Shown here in pieces: positions 39,659 to 44,185 of a DNA stretch of 44,185 nucleotides (positions are counted from its first letter, which is position 1; each line of letters starts with the position of its first letter). Location: the NCBI GenBank assembly GCA_016789785.1, contig JAEUQE010000047.1, forward strand, positions 1 through 44,185. Direction: 5' to 3'. The notes under the pieces were generated by a model. The model worked only from the letters and a program-made list of their open reading frames with translations. It had not been told where the DNA came from and did no database searches. A program made the translations under genes and the position numbers. Source of the stretch: Bryobacterales bacterium (GTDB taxonomy: Bacteria; Acidobacteriota; Terriglobia; Bryobacterales; Bryobacteraceae).

Positions 39659-41065
39659 CTACTTCTGCTCCCCCGCCTCGGGCCGCTTGCCCGATTCCTT
39701 CCATGTGACGAGGTCCTGAAACGCGTGCAAGGTCTCCTGCGGAGTGAAGGTGCAGTGGCCGCTCTTGGCGACGAACCGCTGCACGTAGAGATCGCCGGCG
39801 CCGCGCAATGCGGCAAGGTCACCGTAGTCGTTGGCGGCCCAGGCAGGGACTAATGGATCGTAAGTGGTGTGCAAGGAAAGCACCGGTTTTTTCAGGTCGC
39901 CCTTCGGCGTGTAGTATTTCCGAAGGTACTCCACTGCCTGCGGGTCGGCGGCATAGCGCTTCACGCCGCGATTCAGTGCCGCGTCATCGGAACTGCCCTG
40001 ATAGAGCCGGTTGCGGTTGTCGAAAGCATTACCGCCCGCGCGGGTGACGAGTTCTTTCTGGATCAGCGCGAAGAAGCCGACCACTTGCGAGACTTCGACT
40101 TCGCTGTTCAACCCGCTCCACTTCTGAAATGCGGCGAGCCGGTCGGGGTACATTTGCGCTTCCTTCTGGATCTGGATCAGAAACTCGGGGTCCTGGCGAA
40201 CGGTATCGCCGGGCTGCGCGGGCGAGCCGAGCAATCCGGGGAAGTAGTAATCGTAGACGACCAGCATGTCGAACAGGCGGCGTTGAAACATTGTCAAACT
40301 CGGGCCGGTGGGACCGCACATTTGCAGGGCTCCGTCGTAGGCATCGGGGTAGGATTCGATGGTGGCGATAGTGATTGTGCCGCCCATGGAGTGCCCCATC
40401 ACCCAGGTGCGCTTCGGTTTACCGTACTTGTTCGCGAAGTACTTACGAAGCGCTTCGGTGTCCTCCAGGCCTTCCTTGACGGCCCATCCGGCGGCGGAGT
40501 AACCAGACTGCGCGAGCGCATAACCCGCTTCGAGGAACGCGTTCATCAACGGCGTCGGCGCGGTGTCTTTACTGAACTTCGAGGCGCCGCCATAGCCATG
40601 GCAATACATGACAAGCTGCCCGTTGAAGTCTTTCGGAATGTCGATGCGGTAGCTGGCGTTGCCGAGCGTTCCGGTCTCGACACCTGGCACGGCGATGATG
40701 GTGGGCGGCAGGCCCGTGCGCTTGGCGAGAAACGGTCCCTTCATGTTGCGAGGACCGTTGAAGGTGCCCTTGATCTCATCGCCGTCGGTGATCGCCTTCA
40801 CGTCGAAGGTGTACTTGCCGATCATGAACTGGAAGGCGACATCCGATCCGTTGATCACGGCGTTTTTGACGGGGCCTGAACCTAATGGGCTATTCACCGT
40901 ACCGTTGAGGCCTTGGGCGTCGTGCTTCAGGTCGGCACTCAACTTGATTGGCGCGCGGCCTTCGGGAGACGCGGTGACGTCCCACTTGCCGGTCATGTCC
41001 TGCGCCAACAACGTCGCGGCCGCTTGCAGCGACACGCACAGCATCCACATTAAAATGCGTTCCAT
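39659..41065 (-). CDS. Secreted alpha/beta hydrolase
   Basis: A 468-residue protein with signal peptide (MLCVSLQAAATLLAQ) and an N-terminal beta-rich domain (MTGKWDVTASPEGR to FLAKR, about 23-115). The catalytic alpha/beta hydrolase domain has the oxyanion motif YCHGYGG, the nucleophile motif MGHSMGG, a candidate acid in TTYDPLVPAW and a candidate histidine in KSGHCTF. This is the layout of esterases or tannase-like enzymes; the substrate is unknown. The leader contains a hairpin that covers an SD-like AGGGG (see 41074-41104). It lies 22 bp upstream of the Uma2 pair on the same strand. Confidence 0.78.
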   Translation of the reverse strand: MERILMWMLCVSLQAAATLLAQDMTGKWDVTASPEGRAPIKLSADLKHDAQGLNGTVNSPLGSGPVKNAVINGSDVAFQFMIGKYTFDVKAITDGDEIKGTFNGPRNMKGPFLAKRTGLPPTIIAVPGVETGTLGNASYRIDIPKDFNGQLVMYCHGYGGASKFSKDTAPTPLMNAFLEAGYALAQSGYSAAGWAVKEGLEDTEALRKYFANKYGKPKRTWVMGHSMGGTITIATIESYPDAYDGALQMCGPTGPSLTMFQRRLFDMLVVYDYYFPGLLGSPAQPGDTVRQDPEFLIQIQKEAQMYPDRLAAFQKWSGLNSEVEVSQVVGFFALIQKELVTRAGGNAFDNRNRLYQGSSDDAALNRGVKRYAADPQAVEYLRKYYTPKGDLKKPVLSLHTTYDPLVPAWAANDYGDLAALRGAGDLYVQRFVAKSGHCTFTPQETLHAFQDLVTWKESGKRPEAGEQK

Positions 41066-41073
41066 TTCGATTT

Positions 41074-41104
41074 CGCCCCTATCTCCTCATGATACGATAG
41101 GGCG
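41074..41104 (-). promoter_or_regulatory. Leader hairpin overlapping the hydrolase ribosome-binding site
   Basis: On the minus strand CGCCCTATC (41104-41096) can pair with GATAGGGGCG (41083-41074) with one bulged G and a 12-nt loop. The right arm includes AGGGG 8-13 bases before ATG 41065, and the loop holds GAGGA. Translation could be controlled by opening this hairpin; it could equally be a terminator-like structure on the other strand, where ATTTT follows. Confidence 0.35.
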
Positions 41105-41191
41105 ATTTTCCGGATGCGCCGGCGTCCGCAAGTGCTGTTCCTTGCTGTGAGGCACGGTGCAAATGGATCGTGACAAGAAAGGGGATCCCTC

Positions 41192-41524
41192 ATGAGAATG
41201 TTCACCGCTCTGCTTGCCGCGGCACTCATGCTCACTTCGCTTGCGTCTGCGCAGACCGCGGCGAAGAAAGCCGCCGAACCCGTGAAGAAGGCGATGGAAG
41301 CCAAGAAGGAAGAGGCGAAGAAGGAAGCCGCGAAGGAGTTAGTCGATATCAACTCCGCCAGCGCGGATCAGATGAAGGCACTGCCGGCGATCGGCGAGGC
41401 CATTGCGAAAAAGATCATCGCGGGCCGTCCCTATCGCGCGAAGAACGAACTGGTGTCGAAGGGCATCATGAATCAAGCCGCTTACGACAAAGTGAAGGAC
41501 TTGATCATCGCCAAGCAGAAGTAG
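41192..41524 (+). CDS. Exported helix-hairpin-helix protein, ComEA-like
   Basis: A 110-residue protein: signal peptide ([19 protein letters not shown]), a Lys/Ala/Glu-rich helical linker (about 22-50) and a C-terminal helix-hairpin-helix domain ([20 protein letters not shown], then [20 protein letters not shown]). This domain binds DNA non-specifically in ComEA, the periplasmic DNA receptor for natural transformation. No other competence genes are nearby, so the role is uncertain. Start ATG 41192 is preceded by GAAAGGGGAT. A 7-bp CGAAGGT triplet repeat (41531-41551) follows the stop. Confidence 0.82.
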   Translation: MRMFTALLAAALMLTSLASAQTAAKKAAEPVKKAMEAKKEEAKKEAAKELVDINSASADQMKALPAIGEAIAKKIIAGRPYRAKNELVSKGIMNQAAYDKVKDLIIAKQK

Positions 41525-41563
41525 TTCCGTCGAAGGTCGAAGGTCGAAGGCCACCCACGGTCC

Positions 41564-42457
41564 GTGTGGCCGTGGGCGCCACGCTACACTAAGGGCTTGC
41601 CTCTGATCGAGAATCCTCAGTTCCTCTGCCAGCCAACCTTCAATGGCAATTCCCGTGTAATCCTGGCGGGCATCCTGCGCCTCACGCCGGCAGGGCCTTG
41701 CATTCTGCCGCATGAACGTGTGATTCCAGCACACACGCACATCCTCTATCACCGCATACGCCAGTCCGGTGTGCAGGAAACGCCGCTGCTGCTGATGACA
41801 AGTGCAGTCAGCCTGAAGGAGCACCGCAAGCCCTCCGCGAAGTTGTTCCAAGCCATACTCGATCAGCCTCTGATTGTGGCCGACGGTCATCATCGCCTGT
41901 TTCTCGCGCAACGGCTCGCGCGATGGACGGGTATGGTGACGGCGGGTGTCGCGATCCTGTCGCTGTTGGATGAGACACCTGTCATCCGGCCGGCGCACCG
42001 GATCATTCACTGGGCGCCAAAAGGATGGAGGCGCGGAGTGGAGCGGCGCCTGGAGCAATCGCTCGGGCTGGCGAAGAGTGCCGACGGCGCCATTGCGGTG
42101 GTATCGAAACAACGGACCGTCTACTATGGCCAGGGCTACGGCACGGCGGACCAACTGCACGCGGTTGAGGAAGCGATTCGGGTTTCTGAAAACCAGATCC
42201 AGTGGAGCTACGAAGGGAATACCGAAAGGGCGTTGGGAGCGATTCCTCAAGATGCGGAAACGGTGATTCTGCTGCCTCCCGTGAGTCTCCATACGTTGTT
42301 GGAGTGCGCGCGGACAGGCCGTCCGCTGCCTCCGCGGTCAAGCAACTTCGATCCGAAGCTCCCTCCGGGGTGGCTGATGTCCCCGGTCAGGGCCGGAAGT
42401 GACGCCATGCGTCGAGCAAGCGCTCGTTTTCTTCCCGTGGACGGACTGCTAGCCTGA
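41564..42457 (+). CDS. DUF1015-family protein, short form
   Basis: About 290 residues. The conserved DUF1015 core is visible: PCILPHERVIPAHTHILYHR, PLIVADGHHRLFLAQRLA, PVIRPAHRIIHW. Full DUF1015 proteins are about 400-450 residues and start with a PFRAL..D....PPYDVI block that is missing here, so this is a short variant. The start is unsure: GTG 41564 or TTG 41597 are possible. The last 70 bp overlap the end of the convergent cobD gene. Function unknown. Confidence 0.65.
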   Translation: MWPWAPRYTKGLPLIENPQFLCQPTFNGNSRVILAGILRLTPAGPCILPHERVIPAHTHILYHRIRQSGVQETPLLLMTSAVSLKEHRKPSAKLFQAILDQPLIVADGHHRLFLAQRLARWTGMVTAGVAILSLLDETPVIRPAHRIIHWAPKGWRRGVERRLEQSLGLAKSADGAIAVVSKQRTVYYGQGYGTADQLHAVEEAIRVSENQIQWSYEGNTERALGAIPQDAETVILLPPVSLHTLLECARTGRPLPPRSSNFDPKLPPGWLMSPVRAGSDAMRRASARFLPVDGLLA

Positions 42458-43385
42458 CGGCATGGGGGACCGGAACGCCTGCCCATCCGGAGCAGTCGCG
42501 GATCAGGATTTTCGCGGCGAGCATGTGCCGGGCCAGTGGCGCGGCTTCGTACTGCGTTTTCACCAGCAGGTAGTTTGCGTTCGATGGCTGAGGCTCAATT
42601 CCGGGAATCCGTGAAAGCTGCATATGCAGCCATTCCCGCTCGCGAGTGATGAACTCCACGGTTCGCGTCGCGTGCTCCTGATCGGCGATGGCCGCGAGTG
42701 CCGCTTGTTCCGCAAGTACGTTCACCTGCCACGGCTCGCGGGACTTCCGCCATTCGGCCAGCACGCTCGAGTTCGCTACCAGTGCGCCGATGCGTAGTCC
42801 TGGCAACGCGTAGAACTTGGTGAGCGAACGGAGTACGAAGAGGTTCTCCCGTCGCGCGGCCAAGGGCGAGAGTGACGGCTGGCCCGTGAATTCCAGGAAC
42901 GACTCATCCACAAGCACGGGATTGGGAGCGTTGCCGAGATAAGAATGAAGATCCGGCAGCGCACCCGTCGGATTCGCGGGACGCGTCACAATGAGAAGGC
43001 CGTCACGAGGCCACTGTTTCGCATCAAAAGGGACGATGGTGGCGCGCGGGTAGACGCGATGAAACTCGCTGAATACGGGCGCCGCGAGATACACACGATC
43101 CGTCCGGAGCATGCGGGCGAAGAAGTGAATCAAGTCGGTTGCGCCGTTGCCTGCGAGCACCGAGGCCGGGGGAACGCTCCAGAGTTCGGCCAAGGCGCGG
43201 ACCAATGTGCCCGCATCGGCTTCGGGATAATGCACGATGCGATCCAGCGCACGTTCGATGGCGGGCCGCACATGTGGCGAAGGGCCCAGGGGGTTAATGC
43301 TGGCGCTGAAATCGGCGATGTCGCGCCAGTCCCAGCCGTGCTGCGCAGCGACCGCGAAGATGTTGCCGCCGTGAGTTACGTTCAT
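42387..43385 (-). CDS. cobD: Threonine-phosphate decarboxylase, cobalamin biosynthesis
   Basis: A 332-residue PLP enzyme of the histidinol-phosphate aminotransferase-like group. It begins MNVTHGGNIFAVAAQHGWDW and has DFSASINPLGPSPHV and HYPEADAGTLVRALA, both typical of CobD/CobC L-threonine-O-3-phosphate decarboxylases, which supply (R)-1-amino-2-propanol phosphate for the nucleotide loop of B12. The PLP lysine is in RSLTKFYALPGLRIG. ATG 43385 overlaps the cbiB stop by four bases (ATGA), which fixes the start; the longer reading into 43736 lies inside cbiB. Confidence 0.9.
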   Translation of the reverse strand: MNVTHGGNIFAVAAQHGWDWRDIADFSASINPLGPSPHVRPAIERALDRIVHYPEADAGTLVRALAELWSVPPASVLAGNGATDLIHFFARMLRTDRVYLAAPVFSEFHRVYPRATIVPFDAKQWPRDGLLIVTRPANPTGALPDLHSYLGNAPNPVLVDESFLEFTGQPSLSPLAARRENLFVLRSLTKFYALPGLRIGALVANSSVLAEWRKSREPWQVNVLAEQAALAAIADQEHATRTVEFITREREWLHMQLSRIPGIEPQPSNANYLLVKTQYEAAPLARHMLAAKILIRDCSGWAGVPVPHAVRLAVRPREENERLLDAWRHFRP

Positions 43386-44185
43386 CGCAGGCACGCTCCT
43401 ACCGCCGCAATCAGCGCAACGCCGAAGAGCACGGCTCGCGCCCGCCGGCATGTGCGCGCGTTCAACGCATTTCGCGCGTCGCCGAGATGGGCTTTGCTGC
43501 TGACCACGCCGTTGTAGCGGTTCGCACCGCCAAGCCGCACACCGAGTGCGCCCGCCATCGCTGCTTCGGGATATCCAGCGTTCGGGCTCGGTTGCGAGGA
43601 GCCATCGCGCATCGCAATGCGGATCGCTTCGCGCGCGGAGTAGCCCGGTAGGATGGCAGCAATCAGACAAATCAGCAACGCCGTGAGCCGCGCGGGAATG
43701 AGGTTGGCCCAATCGTCGGCACGCGCGGAGAACCAACCGAAGTCGCGATAGCGTTCGTTCTTGTAGCCCACCATGCTATCGAGCGTGTTCACCGCTTTGT
43801 ACGCAGCCATCAGCGCGGGGCCGCCCAGCGCGAGATAGAACAGCGGCGCGACAATGCCGTCGCTCAGGTTCTCGGACACCGTCTCCACAACCGCGCGCGC
43901 AATTTCCGGCTCATCGAGATGGTGTGTATCGCGGCCCACAATCCATGAGAGGCGAGTGCGGGCTTCCGCGAGATTGCCCTGTTCCAGCGCCGTGACAACG
44001 CGCATGGCGTGCGAATCGAGATCGCGCACGGCGAGCAGGGAGTAGATCCAATAGACATAGATCCACGGCCTGGGAATCCAATGGAGGGTTGTGGCGGCGA
44101 CCGCAGCCGTAAGACCCACGGTGCCGATCCAGAGCGCTACGCCCGCCACACGAAGCGGCGCTTGGCGCTTGCGCCACCATCGTTC
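43382..44185 (-). CDS. cbiB: Adenosylcobinamide-phosphate synthase CbiB (N-terminus beyond right edge)
   Basis: An integral membrane enzyme that joins aminopropanol (phosphate) to adenosylcobyric acid. Visible signatures: VETVSENLSDGIVAPLFYLA, LGGPALMAAYKAVNTLDSMV, GYKNERYRDFGWFSARADDW and RDGSSQPSPNAGYPEAAMAG. The reading frame has no stop up to the window edge at 44185; CbiB is usually about 310-320 residues, and about 268 are present, so roughly 50 N-terminal residues lie outside. A GTG at 44149 inside the frame is not the true start. It overlaps cobD by four bases; the two enzymes supply and use aminopropanol phosphate. Confidence 0.92.
   Translation of the reverse strand, partial: ERWWRKRQAPLRVAGVALWIGTVGLTAAVAATTLHWIPRPWIYVYWIYSLLAVRDLDSHAMRVVTALEQGNLAEARTRLSWIVGRDTHHLDEPEIARAVVETVSENLSDGIVAPLFYLALGGPALMAAYKAVNTLDSMVGYKNERYRDFGWFSARADDWANLIPARLTALLICLIAAILPGYSAREAIRIAMRDGSSQPSPNAGYPEAAMAGALGVRLGGANRYNGVVSSKAHLGDARNALNARTCRRARAVLFGVALIAAVGACLR

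Noticed and set aside
41530..41580. Terminator after the helix-hairpin-helix gene
   Set aside because: GGCCAC...GTGGCC arms can pair only with a bulge and a too small loop, and no U tract follows.
1..44185. tRNA, rRNA, CRISPR arrays, prophage or integration sites
   Set aside because: No cloverleaf-like segment, regularly spaced repeats, Cas genes or phage structural genes were seen by eye; a covariance-model scan would be needed to exclude small RNAs.

Overview
The window looks like chromosomal DNA of an Acidobacteriota bacterium, most likely from the Bryobacterales/Solibacter group. This is inferred from gene content: very large Oar-type TonB-dependent receptors with an N-terminal carboxypeptidase-regulatory-like domain, a PQQ alcohol dehydrogenase with its own cytochrome c, an ECF sigma factor next to a Ser/Thr kinase fused to a beta-propeller, an SLH/BACON surface protein and a PEP-CTERM protein. 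GC content is high and most genes use ATG, with GTG or TTG starts backed by clear Shine-Dalgarno (SD) sequences in several places. I saw no tRNA, rRNA or CRISPR array.

Layout. 1-573: end of an IS481-type insertion sequence running off the left edge. 620-9733: a CehA/McbA-type metallohydrolase and two giant TonB-dependent receptors. 9835-10534: a vapBC toxin-antitoxin pair with an operator at its start. 10938-13125: thpR-plsY-gpsA, a tightly overlapping operon (RNA 2',3'-cyclic phosphodiesterase plus phospholipid precursor synthesis). 13355-15681: diheme cytochrome c plus PQQ dehydrogenase, overlapping by 4 nt. 15.9-16.1 kb: a frameshifted IS21 istA relic. 16391-18502: a secreted protein with BACON and three SLH domains. 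18.6-18.9 kb: a truncated four-helix-bundle gene. 18989-19906: a mutarotase-like protein. 20032-23011: a YfiR-like periplasmic protein coupled to a CHASE8-HAMP hybrid histidine kinase. 23.05-23.4 kb: dispersed repeats, then a membrane protein and lexA.

24830-27145 (minus strand): ubiX-pheA-ppk2-like operon. It is divergent from an XRE/S24-like regulator (27392-28177) whose perfect sigma70-type promoter has its -10 box inside a palindrome, with a second perfect palindrome exactly 52 bp away. The regulator gene overlaps a convergent conserved gene of unknown function. 28811-30465: a 37-residue exported peptide with a CYPC motif, a 7-TM protein followed by a strong terminator, and a single-pass membrane protein. 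30934-32727: an SprT-like metalloprotease divergent from fabH.

32827-36139 (minus strand): ECF sigma factor, then a Ser/Thr kinase with a TM segment and a PD40 propeller, split by an apparent +1 frameshift near 34.07 kb. 36240-38433: PEP-CTERM protein and GT39/ArnT-like glycosyltransferase. 38470-39636: tandem Uma2 nucleases. 39659-41065: a secreted alpha/beta hydrolase. 41192-42457: a helix-hairpin-helix protein and a short DUF1015 protein. 42387-44185 (minus strand): cobalamin genes cobD (decarboxylase type) and cbiB, the latter cut by the right edge.

Most genes are recognisable housekeeping or typical acidobacterial accessory genes. I did not find a clear, wholly new multi-gene system. 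The parts best worth a second look are the operator architecture and degenerate S24 site of the 27.2-28.2 kb regulator, the YfiR-CHASE8-phosphorelay module, the short CYPC peptide, the repeat unit flanked by an 11-bp direct repeat at 23.3 kb, and the frameshifted sigma/kinase locus.
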